The position numbers and the translations under genes are program-made. Positions 26,527 to 34,429 of a stretch of 60,556 nt of DNA are shown here, piece by piece; positions within the stretch are counted from its first letter, which is position 1; every line of letters begins with the position of its first letter. The notes beneath the pieces were generated by a model, which ran no database searches, was not told where the DNA came from, and was given only the letters and a program-made list of their open reading frames with translations. The DNA is from Bacteroidaceae bacterium (lineage in GTDB: Bacteria; Bacteroidota; Bacteroidia; Bacteroidales; Bacteroidaceae), in contig JAGCMB010000027.1 in the NCBI GenBank assembly GCA_017646665.1, positions 1 to 60,556 of the forward strand, written 5' to 3'.

Positions 26527-26725
26527 AATCAATAATATTATTTGTTGTCTATTATTCTGCGAAGATACATAATATTTTATGATTTGGAGTATTTGCAGTC
26601 AACAAAATTCAAAATAGTCTATCAGTGAGGAGTGGTATGGAGTTTTATTCTGCATCCGTTTTGATATGTAGATAAATTAATTACATTTTCAAAAAACAAT
26701 ATTCATCATTTAAACTTAATGCAAT

Positions 26726-27143
26726 ATGAAGAAAGTAGTATTATTCTGTTTGCTTGTTTGTGTGGCATTTATGGCCAACGCTCAGGATTTGCCATATTCA
26801 AAATACATTAATTACACAAAGCAAGAGTTCAAGGACAATCGCTTCAAATATGACAAATACACAAACACCTGGGCTCTGCACAAGACCAGCAAACTCAATG
26901 CAACACTGAATGTATTGTCAATCCTTGTCGATGCCGAGAAGGATGTCCGTCCCGATGTGAAGACTATTCCATAGTTGTACAATTGGGAAAAGATTCCAAA
27001 GTATCCTATGTCATGGTGGAGTTCTACAACGACATAAGAACCGGCGTTGAACCTTCGTCGGAGTATCTTGACAAACAGGCTGCAAAGCAGGCAAAGCGTG
27101 ATGCAAAGGGCAAGAAAAAGAAAAGCGTAGATGAACTGATGTA
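26726..27143 (+). pseudogene. Small exported protein gene broken by a frameshift
   Basis: The ATG at 26726 starts a protein with a good signal peptide (1-19, ending ANAQ) and runs 82 codons to TAG 26972-26974. From 26959 another frame continues the same kind of sequence without stop to TAA 27141-27143. It reads D-Y-S-I-V-V-Q-L-G, then a segment ending VEFYNDIR, and a Lys-rich tail. The join near 26957-26962 behaves like loss of a single base. The two parts together would give about 138 residues. Either the gene is inactivated or the assembly has an error here. Function unknown; similar short periplasmic proteins occur in Bacteroidota. Confidence 0.65.
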
Positions 27144-27160
27144 AATTCTCTCTTAATACA

Positions 27161-27203
27161 AAGCCAAAGGGGTAAAAGCGTGTGCTTTTACCCCTTTGGC
27201 TTT
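27161..27203. terminator. Long bidirectional terminator
   Basis: A perfect 19-bp inverted repeat (27161-27179 with 27184-27202) with a 4-base loop lies between the convergent frameshifted gene and the DUF3667 gene. Confidence 0.85.
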
Positions 27204-27230
27204 GCTATATGAATTCTATATTTTACAACA

Positions 27231-28301
27231 TCATAACTGTAATATCACTAATGCAGTTGCTATAAAAATCAGTATAATGAATGTAAACAGAATAATCATC
27301 AAATATATAAAGTTTGCAAACACAGCCTTGAGAATAGCTTTGAACCAGGATTTTACACCATACACTTTACGAAAAGCCGCTGTGAGATAGATACAGGAGC
27401 TCGTCAGCAAGAACAATTGCAACGTTTTGATTGAGGGGTCAACAATGAGGTACAGCAGGTATATGAATATAATGAAAAGTTCAAGGAATGCTGTGTAATG
27501 CAAAGAGAATATGAAGTGGCCCAGACTTGAAGACTTGTCCCTGTGCTGAACAAGGCGTAATGAAAACGAGAGGAAAGGCGCTGTAAACAGCACAATCAGA
27601 GGGAAATATCGGGTTGAAATCTCCACCATCTGCGCCCACACAGCGCGCAGGATTTCCTGTTCCATAATCTTCGTATTGAAAGAGTGGTAGCCATTTGAGT
27701 TTGGTGAGATGACATTCTCTTCAATCAATATTCTTGGAACAACCGCAGTCCATTTGTCAAGGGATTTGCCTTGAGTGTCAGTGATGGTGTTGACGTGTGT
27801 GATGATTTCCGGATATAATTCAGCTATATCCAATGGGGCTTGTAACTGCACTGTGTCACGTGGGGATGCTTCTATCTTATCCAAGAATTCCTCTTCATCG
27901 GTTATCATACTCAACTGAGCGTGAGAGTGCGCCTGTTCATTACGAGTAATGGAGTTTACGGAATTGTTTACTGTTTCTACTCCTGTTGAAAAAACAAATA
28001 GAGTGATGAACACGAACAGCATAAACATATTCAACTTGAGCGGATGTACTTGTGAAACATACTTCCCGGACAAGAACTCTTTTGTCAAGACTCCCGGTTT
28101 GCGAACCAAAAGCCACAATGTTTTCAAGAATTTAGGGTCCCACATAAAGGCATTGCATAGGTACTCCAGAATAAATTCCCTGACGGTCAGTTTGGATACT
28201 CTTGCCTGCTGGCCACAGATGTGGCAATAACCACCTCTCAGCTTTGAACCACAATTCTGGCAATAGTTGTCATTTTTAGCCTTCTTCTCCAAATCTTGCA
28301 T
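27231..28301 (-). CDS. DUF3667 membrane protein
   Basis: A 356-residue protein with an N-terminal zinc-ribbon-like pair (CQNCGSKLRGGYCHICGQ) followed by the DUF3667 block (TVREFILEYLCNAFMWDPKFL, then TLWLLVRKPGVLTKEFLSGK) and five to six membrane helices. The function is unknown. Three starts are possible: TTG 28367, ATG 28328 and ATG 28301. I choose 28301 because a full promoter ends at 28337, placing transcription start near 28331; this leaves a normal leader for 28301 and almost none for 28328. Confidence 0.8.
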   Translation of the reverse strand: MQDLEKKAKNDNYCQNCGSKLRGGYCHICGQQARVSKLTVREFILEYLCNAFMWDPKFLKTLWLLVRKPGVLTKEFLSGKYVSQVHPLKLNMFMLFVFITLFVFSTGVETVNNSVNSITRNEQAHSHAQLSMITDEEEFLDKIEASPRDTVQLQAPLDIAELYPEIITHVNTITDTQGKSLDKWTAVVPRILIEENVISPNSNGYHSFNTKIMEQEILRAVWAQMVEISTRYFPLIVLFTAPFLSFSLRLVQHRDKSSSLGHFIFSLHYTAFLELFIIFIYLLYLIVDPSIKTLQLFLLTSSCIYLTAAFRKVYGVKSWFKAILKAVFANFIYLMIILFTFIILIFIATALVILQL

Positions 28302-28336
28302 TGTGCCACTCGTAAGTCTGTCATTCATAAATGTTG

Positions 28337-28367
28337 CAAAATTAGTACAAATGCTAATTGTCAGCAA
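28337..28367 (-). promoter_or_regulatory. Promoter of the DUF3667 gene
   Basis: On the minus strand TTG (28367-28365), a 20-base spacer and TAATTTTG (28344-28337) match the Bacteroidota consensus closely. Confidence 0.65.
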
Positions 28368-28623
28368 GAATATTTATTGAATTTTAGGAGATATAGCCGA
28401 CTGTTGATTCCCAAATCCGTATTACTGTTACATTCCATAGTATCGATTATATCAATCAACAGCGTTTAATTTCCAATTATTATACTTTTTATATCTGTAA
28501 ACTTAATTTTAACAAAAAAACAAGAATGGGAATGAATGTTTACACATAATTTGTCTATATTTGTCAAATAAACTGTGCTAAAAACGTATTACGTTTGTAT
28601 TTTCAACCAATAATTATACAACT

Positions 28624-31416
28624 ATGAAAAAGTTTTTCCTTTCGTTGGCGTTAATGTTTATTTCGCTAACAACATTCGGACAGACACAACTACCGGTTGA
28701 CCCGAATGTCAGAATCGGTAAGCTCGAGAATGGTCTTACCTATTACATCCGCCACAATGACAAACCGGCTCAACGTGCCGAATTCTATTTGGCAACAAAT
28801 GTCGGTGCCTTCCAGGAAGAGGACGACCAGGATGGTCTTGCACACTTCCTTGAGCACATGTGTTTCAATGGAACAAAGAACTTCCCCGAGAAGAAGCTAC
28901 TTGAATATCTGCAGAGTATCGGTGCAGAGTTCGGCCGTAACATCAACGCCTCTACCGGCTTTGAGCAGACACAATATATGCTCAACAACATTCCAATCAT
29001 TCGCGAGGGCATAATAGACTCTTGTCTGCTCGTGTTGCACGACTATGCACACTACGTAACATGCAACCCTGCAGAGATTGATGCAGAGCGTGGTGTAATC
29101 CTTGAAGAGCGCCGCTCACGTCGCGATGCAAATTGGAGAACAACCGAGCGTCTGTTGCCTTACTACTTTGGCGACACCAAGATGGCACGCCGCACTCTTA
29201 TCGGTGGAGAGGAGCAACTAAAGACATTCAAGTACGAGAGCCTCACAAACTTCTATCGCAAATGGTACAACCCCGATATGCAGGCTGTTATAGTTGTCGG
29301 TGACTTTGACGTCGATATGATGGAGCAGAAAATCAAGAACACATTCGCGTCTATCCCGGCTCCTGAGACTCCTACTGTAAAGCCTGTAATCCCAGTCCCC
29401 GGGAACGAGAAACCTGTTGTAGGTATTATTACCGACCCCGAAACAACAACATCTTCAATCCAGATACTTTGGAGAAGTGAGGCGATGCCAAAAGAGTTCT
29501 CATCAACAGACATCGCTTTCACGACAGATATTCTGGAGATGATTATCAGCCACGTGTTCCACGAGAGAATGAATGAGATAACAGCATCTCCCACAGCACC
29601 ATTCCTCAACGGCAGTTTAGGTATTTCATCGCTTGTGGAGGGTACTGATGCCGTAATGTCTAATGTTTCTTTCAAAGATGGAGATTTCCAGAAAGCCCTC
29701 GAGGCATTCTATACCGAGATTGAGAGAATCAAGCGATATGGTATTACCGAGAGCGAGCTCGAGCGTGCCAAGATTGAGCTGATAAGCAGTGCCGAGAGAG
29801 GTGTAGAAGCTGCACCTACACGCAAGAACCCTGCTCTTGTATATCCAATTCTTGATCACTTCTTCAACAACGATTATTTGCTTGATCCTGAAACTGAACT
29901 GCAGCTTGTAAAGGCTGTTTGTGGCCAATTGCCTGCGGCGCTGTTCCAGCAGATTGTACAGCAGTTGATAACTGACGAGAACATGCTCGTCGCCTACATT
30001 GCGCCCGAGCGTGAAGGACTTGTACATCCAAGTGAGGCCGAGTTGCTTGCTATTATAGAAAAGGTTAAGGCCAGCGAAATTGCAGCTCCGGTAGAGGAGG
30101 GCGCAAATGAGCCTCTACTTAATGCAGATGCAATAAAGCCTGGTAAAATAAAGAAAGAGAAGGAGTGTGCTTACGGTGCAACTGAATGGACTTTAAACAA
30201 TGGCGTAAAGGTTGTTTACTTGCCTACTGCACACAAGAACGACGAAGTACAGGTGAAGCTTGTCATGAATGGCGGTCGCTCACTCATTGAAACAGCTGAG
30301 CTCCCCTCATTCGATGATAATGTATGGGCTTTATATAATCAGGACCGCGGCGTTTCAAAATTCAGCGGTGTGCAGTTAAGAAAACTTCTTACAGGCAAGA
30401 ACGTGCATTGTCAACTCAATATTGAGAAGACACGTCACGGTGTAGACCTTGTTTCAACACCAAAAGACCTTGAAACAGCGATGCAGTTGCTTTATTTGAA
30501 CATTACCGACCCACGTTTCGACAACGAGGAGTTCCTTATCGGTATCAATAAAATCAAAGCAATTCTTCCGAACCTTGAGAAAATGCCACAACTGAAACTC
30601 CAGAAATTGATTATGGAAACACTTTATGGTGGCAACGAGCGTATGGCTACTATCAGCAAAGAGATTGTCGAGAAAGCTAACATAAAGGATCTTGAGAAGG
30701 CAAGCCGCAGACTCTTCGACAACGTAGCCGGAGCAACTGTTTACATTGTAGGTAATATAGATGCCGAGTCACTTAAACCTCTTGTGACAAAATATATTGC
30801 TTCACTGCCCGGTGGCAAGAAGGGCAGCAAATTCATTGACCGTAATGAGGATATAGTCAAAGGAGAAATCATAAAGAGTGTTGCCATACCGATGGAAACT
30901 CCAAAGAGTACTGTTATGCAGGTTTACACAGCCGACATTCCATATTGCATTAAGAATGAAGCTCTTTTGGATATCGCAAAACTATACTTGGATATGGTGT
31001 ATGTTGAAACATTGCGTGAAAGCGAAGGTGGAACATACGGTGCCAGTGTTGTAAATATAATAAACAGAGAACCCAAGAATACCGCAATACTTCAAGTAGC
31101 GTTTGAAACAAACCCCGAGAGCGCTGAAAAACTTTCAAAACTTGCTGTTGAAGGTGTACAGAAGCTAATCAATGAGGGAATTCCGGCTGAAAAGTTCAAT
31201 ATGATTATAAAGAACATACAAAAGAATATTCCACAGGACAGAATAAGCAACCGTTACTGGGGAAGCACTCTGCAAAAGTATGTTGAGTTCGGAGAGATGT
31301 ATGACAATGAGTATGAAGAGGCTGTGAACACAGCAACTCCGGATGCAGTTGTTGAACTCGTAAAGAAATTGGTTGAAGCAGGAAACTTCATTCAGTTGAC
31401 TGCAAATCCCGAGTAA
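28624..31416 (+). CDS. M16 family zinc peptidase (exported)
   Basis: A 930-residue two-lobed pitrilysin/insulinase-type peptidase. A signal peptide (1-19) targets it to the periplasm. The inverted zinc motif His74-x-x-Glu77-His78 lies in LAHFLEHMCFNGT, with the distal Glu in ERGVILEERRSRRD. The C-terminal half carries the substrate-binding Tyr region (SEGGTYGAS). M16 enzymes degrade unfolded peptides inside a closed chamber. A second paralogue lies at 50378-53191. This copy stands alone with a 256-base region upstream that holds no convincing promoter pair. Confidence 0.93.
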   Translation: MKKFFLSLALMFISLTTFGQTQLPVDPNVRIGKLENGLTYYIRHNDKPAQRAEFYLATNVGAFQEEDDQDGLAHFLEHMCFNGTKNFPEKKLLEYLQSIGAEFGRNINASTGFEQTQYMLNNIPIIREGIIDSCLLVLHDYAHYVTCNPAEIDAERGVILEERRSRRDANWRTTERLLPYYFGDTKMARRTLIGGEEQLKTFKYESLTNFYRKWYNPDMQAVIVVGDFDVDMMEQKIKNTFASIPAPETPTVKPVIPVPGNEKPVVGIITDPETTTSSIQILWRSEAMPKEFSSTDIAFTTDILEMIISHVFHERMNEITASPTAPFLNGSLGISSLVEGTDAVMSNVSFKDGDFQKALEAFYTEIERIKRYGITESELERAKIELISSAERGVEAAPTRKNPALVYPILDHFFNNDYLLDPETELQLVKAVCGQLPAALFQQIVQQLITDENMLVAYIAPEREGLVHPSEAELLAIIEKVKASEIAAPVEEGANEPLLNADAIKPGKIKKEKECAYGATEWTLNNGVKVVYLPTAHKNDEVQVKLVMNGGRSLIETAELPSFDDNVWALYNQDRGVSKFSGVQLRKLLTGKNVHCQLNIEKTRHGVDLVSTPKDLETAMQLLYLNITDPRFDNEEFLIGINKIKAILPNLEKMPQLKLQKLIMETLYGGNERMATISKEIVEKANIKDLEKASRRLFDNVAGATVYIVGNIDAESLKPLVTKYIASLPGGKKGSKFIDRNEDIVKGEIIKSVAIPMETPKSTVMQVYTADIPYCIKNEALLDIAKLYLDMVYVETLRESEGGTYGASVVNIINREPKNTAILQVAFETNPESAEKLSKLAVEGVQKLINEGIPAEKFNMIIKNIQKNIPQDRISNRYWGSTLQKYVEFGEMYDNEYEEAVNTATPDAVVELVKKLVEAGNFIQLTANPE

Positions 31417-31587
31417 TGATACTATAAAGCTATACTGAAAGCCAATCAAGCCTATGGTTTGATTGGCTTTTTTATATCAATATTTTCCAAAAACCATATT
31501 TAAAATTGATTAAACACAATAGTTCCTGTACTTATTTTCATATTAGACTTAATTTTTGTAATTTTGCAAAACTTTTTTGCAGACAGA

Positions 31588-32841
31588 ATGAAACGTGGAA
31601 TTTTCATATTGACATTAATCGCTGTAGCATTGACAACATCTTGTCGCAGCAGTTTTGTAGCTATCGAGCGCAGCGAGTACGAGCGTTCTGATTCTGCATT
31701 TGTACATTACCTCAAGAGCGAAGGTGTGCCATACACAAGCAACAACAAGGTAACTATTCTAAACGGCGCACATATAAAGTTCGACTCGCTTTTTAAAGAT
31801 ATAAAAGAGGCAAAGCACCACATCCACCTTGAATACTTCAATTTTCGTAATGATTCAATCAACGAAGTTCTCATTGGTCTGCTTGCAGAAAAGGTTAAAG
31901 AAGGTGTTGAGGTTCGTGCACTGTTCGATGCCTTTGGAAACCTCTCCAACAACCGTCCTCTAAAGAAAAAAGATTTGGAAAAGATTAGGGCAACCGGCAT
32001 AGAGATTGTAAAGTTCGACCCGTTCACATTCCCTTGGTTAAACCATCTATTTGCCCGTGACCACCGTAAAATCGTAGTCATTGATGGAAAAATAGGATAC
32101 ATTGGAGGTATAAACGTTGCCGACTACTATCTTCAGGGTATTGAAGGTGTTGGAGAATGGCGTGATATGCACTCTAAAGTCTATGGCGAAGCAGTAAATG
32201 AATTGCAGAAGATTTTCCTTGATATGTGGCACGAGGAGACAGGAAAACGCATAGAGGGCGAAGCCTACTATCCAAAGAGCGAGGAGAGTGGGGGTGCCGA
32301 CGTTGCCATTGTCGACAGATGGCCACGTAAAACCCCATCAAGAATGCGCGATGCATACGCCAATGCCATCAATTCGGCAAAGGACAGCATAATCATCATA
32401 AGTCCATATTTTGTACCGTTGAAAAATGTACGCAAAGCCATTGAAAAAGCCATTGACGACAGCATCAAGGTCACGCTTGTACTTTCTGAATGTGGCGACT
32501 TGCCAATGATTCCCGACGGTGTATTGCGCGTCGCATATAAGCTTATGAAGCGCGGAGCAGAGGTTTATTTGTACACCGGAGGCTTCAACCACTCCAAGGT
32601 GATGTGTGTCGATGGCAGCTACTGCACCATTGGTTCGGCAAACCTGAACAGCAGAAGCCTGATATGCGACTATGAAACAAATATTTTCATCTTTGGCAAA
32701 GAGGATACTGATGAACTATACAGATACATTGACCTTGACAAGCAAAAATGCTATAAATTAACAAAGGAGATATACAAGAAACGTAGCTGGTGGCGTCGCT
32801 TCTGTGGTTGGCTTGTATCGCTGGTAACACCGCTTGTGTAA
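31588..32841 (+). CDS. Cardiolipin synthase-like phospholipase D lipoprotein
   Basis: A 417-residue protein with the two HxK(x)4D motifs (HRKIVVIDG and HSKVMCVDG) of the phospholipase D superfamily. The overall sequence (HIHLEYFNFRNDSINEVLIGLL and GGINVADYYLQG) matches cardiolipin synthases. Instead of the usual two N-terminal membrane helices it has a signal sequence with lipobox LTTSC (Cys19), so the enzyme is probably tethered as a lipoprotein outside the inner membrane. ATG 31588 is chosen because the -7 box TAATTTTG at 31559-31566 overlaps the in-frame start at 31564. It converges on the radical SAM gene with a 3-base gap and no visible terminator. Confidence 0.85.
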   Translation: MKRGIFILTLIAVALTTSCRSSFVAIERSEYERSDSAFVHYLKSEGVPYTSNNKVTILNGAHIKFDSLFKDIKEAKHHIHLEYFNFRNDSINEVLIGLLAEKVKEGVEVRALFDAFGNLSNNRPLKKKDLEKIRATGIEIVKFDPFTFPWLNHLFARDHRKIVVIDGKIGYIGGINVADYYLQGIEGVGEWRDMHSKVYGEAVNELQKIFLDMWHEETGKRIEGEAYYPKSEESGGADVAIVDRWPRKTPSRMRDAYANAINSAKDSIIIISPYFVPLKNVRKAIEKAIDDSIKVTLVLSECGDLPMIPDGVLRVAYKLMKRGAEVYLYTGGFNHSKVMCVDGSYCTIGSANLNSRSLICDYETNIFIFGKEDTDELYRYIDLDKQKCYKLTKEIYKKRSWWRRFCGWLVSLVTPLV

Positions 32842-32844
32842 TAT

Positions 32845-33528
32845 TCAACCGACACCGAGGTCGCAGTTCTCTACAAGCACCTCCACTTGATTGTCATTCT
32901 TCAATGACGGATAAAGTTCATTCATGAACCAAGCCACCAATTCATCATCCCTCTTCACATCGGTTGTATTATTGCAGAAAAGGTTCAAGCTGAAGTACTC
33001 GAAATGTCTTTTTGCAACAGCAATGTCACTGATTATCCTTTCCCTTGTATCGCCAACAGTACAGCACAGCAAACAAACACCTTTGAAGTACTTTGCAATA
33101 TCACCGGCTGTAACAAAGGATGGAATTCCCTTTTTCCAATTTGAACGCAGGCGTGGGTCAAAGCTTTCCACTCCACAACGGAATTTCACTACAGCAGGAG
33201 CAAATTGCTTTGCAAAATCGGCAAGACGGTGCCTATACATATAATGTGCCTCGAACCAAATGGTTCCAATACCTTTTGTTGCGACAACCTCCTTAATCAT
33301 ATCAATGGTTCTTGAATCAAGCTCCATCGCCGAACCGGAATTTATAATATCTATGACTCCATATTTGCCGGTGATTTGCTCCAGCACCTTTTTATTTATT
33401 TCAAAAGGAGTGTCACTTTTATCGGTATGATAGTCGCAAAAAGTACATTTTCCCCATCTGCAGCCTGTTCCTTGCAGCAAAAGGAACTCACGTGGCATTT
33501 TATCCGTAATCAAGGAATATCGTTGCAT
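32845..33528 (-). CDS. Radical SAM protein next to the Q-precursor transporter (QueL-like?)
   Basis: A 227-residue radical SAM protein with a cluster motif of unusual spacing, Cys23-x4-Cys28-x2-Cys31 (CRWGKCTFC); the common motif is Cx3Cx2C. The barrel is short and there are no extra cluster domains. Its start overlaps the end of the queuosine-precursor transporter gene, so the two are translationally coupled. Radical SAM queuine lyases (QueL) work with such transporters in queuine salvage in clostridia; this protein may be of that kind, but that is inference from context. ATG 33528 follows a purine-rich GAAGAAGATGAT stretch; a TTG at 33546 is the alternative. Confidence 0.7.
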   Translation of the reverse strand: MQRYSLITDKMPREFLLLQGTGCRWGKCTFCDYHTDKSDTPFEINKKVLEQITGKYGVIDIINSGSAMELDSRTIDMIKEVVATKGIGTIWFEAHYMYRHRLADFAKQFAPAVVKFRCGVESFDPRLRSNWKKGIPSFVTAGDIAKYFKGVCLLCCTVGDTRERIISDIAVAKRHFEYFSLNLFCNNTTDVKRDDELVAWFMNELYPSLKNDNQVEVLVENCDLGVG

Positions 33529-33529
33529 A

Positions 33530-34201
33530 TCATCTTCTTCGAACAATCCGTTTCAGACTATATATTGCCGCATACGCCATTGGGGTACCAAAAAGCACTT
33601 CAATAGACAATTTGGAAAAGTATTGGAATATTATCATCAGCAGCAAGTCATGGGTGGAAACGACTCCTGCAAATGCGATGAGCACAAAAGGAAGAGAATC
33701 AAATATATATGCAATAGCAGAACTGCCTATTGTACGCAACCATAAATGTCGGCCTCTTGTCTTTAATTTAATCCTTTCCATAAACCAGGCGTTAGACAAT
33801 TCTCCCAGCAGGAATCCGACAAATGATGCAAGTACAATACGTGGAACGTATGAAAACATTGCATTGTACACAGCTTCACTCTCCGAAAGATAGTCGGGAG
33901 ATGGCAACCATACGCCAATCTGTGTACACACGACAAGAAGGAGATTGCAGAGCAATGTAAGCCAAATGACCTTACGTGCGGTTCTGTATCCCCACACTTC
34001 GGTGAGCACATCGCCAAGCATATATGCAAATGGGAACGTTATTGTTCCTGCATCAAAATAGAAGAGATTGAATAGACCGATGACTTTAACGGCCATAATG
34101 TTCGAAACCAAGTAGAGGGTGACAAAGAGTGCTGTAACAACCATCAATGCAGTCTGGCTGTCTTTTCGGTTTTTTAAAGGGTTGTCCGATACCTTATCCA
34201 T
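33530..34201 (-). CDS. yhhQ: Queuosine precursor transporter (YhhQ/QPTR)
   Basis: A 223-residue membrane protein with six predicted helices. Family signatures include NIMAVKVIGLFNLFYFDAGT, FPFAYMLGDVLTEVWGY, GFLLGELSNAWFMERIK and the Arg-rich RTIGSSAIAYIFDSLPF. YhhQ/QPTR proteins import queuine or preQ bases for tRNA modification. The gene lies downstream of tRNA-Arg but beyond its terminator. Its stop overlaps the radical SAM start, suggesting a two-gene salvage unit. Confidence 0.9.
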   Translation of the reverse strand: MDKVSDNPLKNRKDSQTALMVVTALFVTLYLVSNIMAVKVIGLFNLFYFDAGTITFPFAYMLGDVLTEVWGYRTARKVIWLTLLCNLLLVVCTQIGVWLPSPDYLSESEAVYNAMFSYVPRIVLASFVGFLLGELSNAWFMERIKLKTRGRHLWLRTIGSSAIAYIFDSLPFVLIAFAGVVSTHDLLLMIIFQYFSKLSIEVLFGTPMAYAAIYSLKRIVRRR

Positions 34202-34228
34202 AATTTAAAATTTTTGATTTTTAATCAT

Positions 34229-34254
34229 AAAAAAAGGAGTTCTTACGAACTCCT
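34229..34254 (-). terminator. Terminator of tRNA-Arg
   Basis: Minus-strand stem GGAGTTC/GAACTCC (34253-34247 with 34242-34236) is followed by seven T. It starts right after the tRNA 3' end. Confidence 0.85.
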
Positions 34255-34257
34255 TCG

Positions 34258-34331
34258 TGACCTCGACAGGATTCAAACCTGTAACCTTTTGATCCGTAGT
34301 CAAATGCTCTATTCAGTTGAGCTACGAGGCC
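34258..34331 (-). tRNA. tRNA-Arg(ACG)
   Basis: A 74-base cloverleaf reads on the minus strand. Acceptor GGCCTCG (34331-34325) pairs with CGAGGTC (34265-34259), with one G-T pair. The D-arm is GCTC...GAGC, and the anticodon stem TTTGA/TCAAA encloses loop CTACGGA, so the anticodon is ACG. The T-arm is ACAGG-TTTGAAT-CCTGT. The CCA end is not encoded. The A34 should be edited to inosine to read CGN codons. Confidence 0.95.
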
Positions 34332-34361
34332 GTCGTTGTCATTGTTTCCGTTTGACGAGTG

Positions 34362-34391
34362 CAAAGGTACGACATTTTTTTATACCTGCAA
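34362..34391 (-). promoter_or_regulatory. Promoter of tRNA-Arg
   Basis: Minus-strand TTG (34391-34389), a 19-base spacer and TACCTTTG (34369-34362) lie about 30 bases upstream of the tRNA 5' end. Confidence 0.65.
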
Positions 34392-34429
34392 ATTATTTGG
34401 GACTTTTTTTTCAAAAAAAAATCTTTTTT

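Noticed and set aside
28368-28623. Candidate promoter TACGTTTG (28590-28597) for the M16 gene
   Set aside because: The nearest TTG is 26 bases upstream of the box, outside the normal spacing, so the promoter was not listed.
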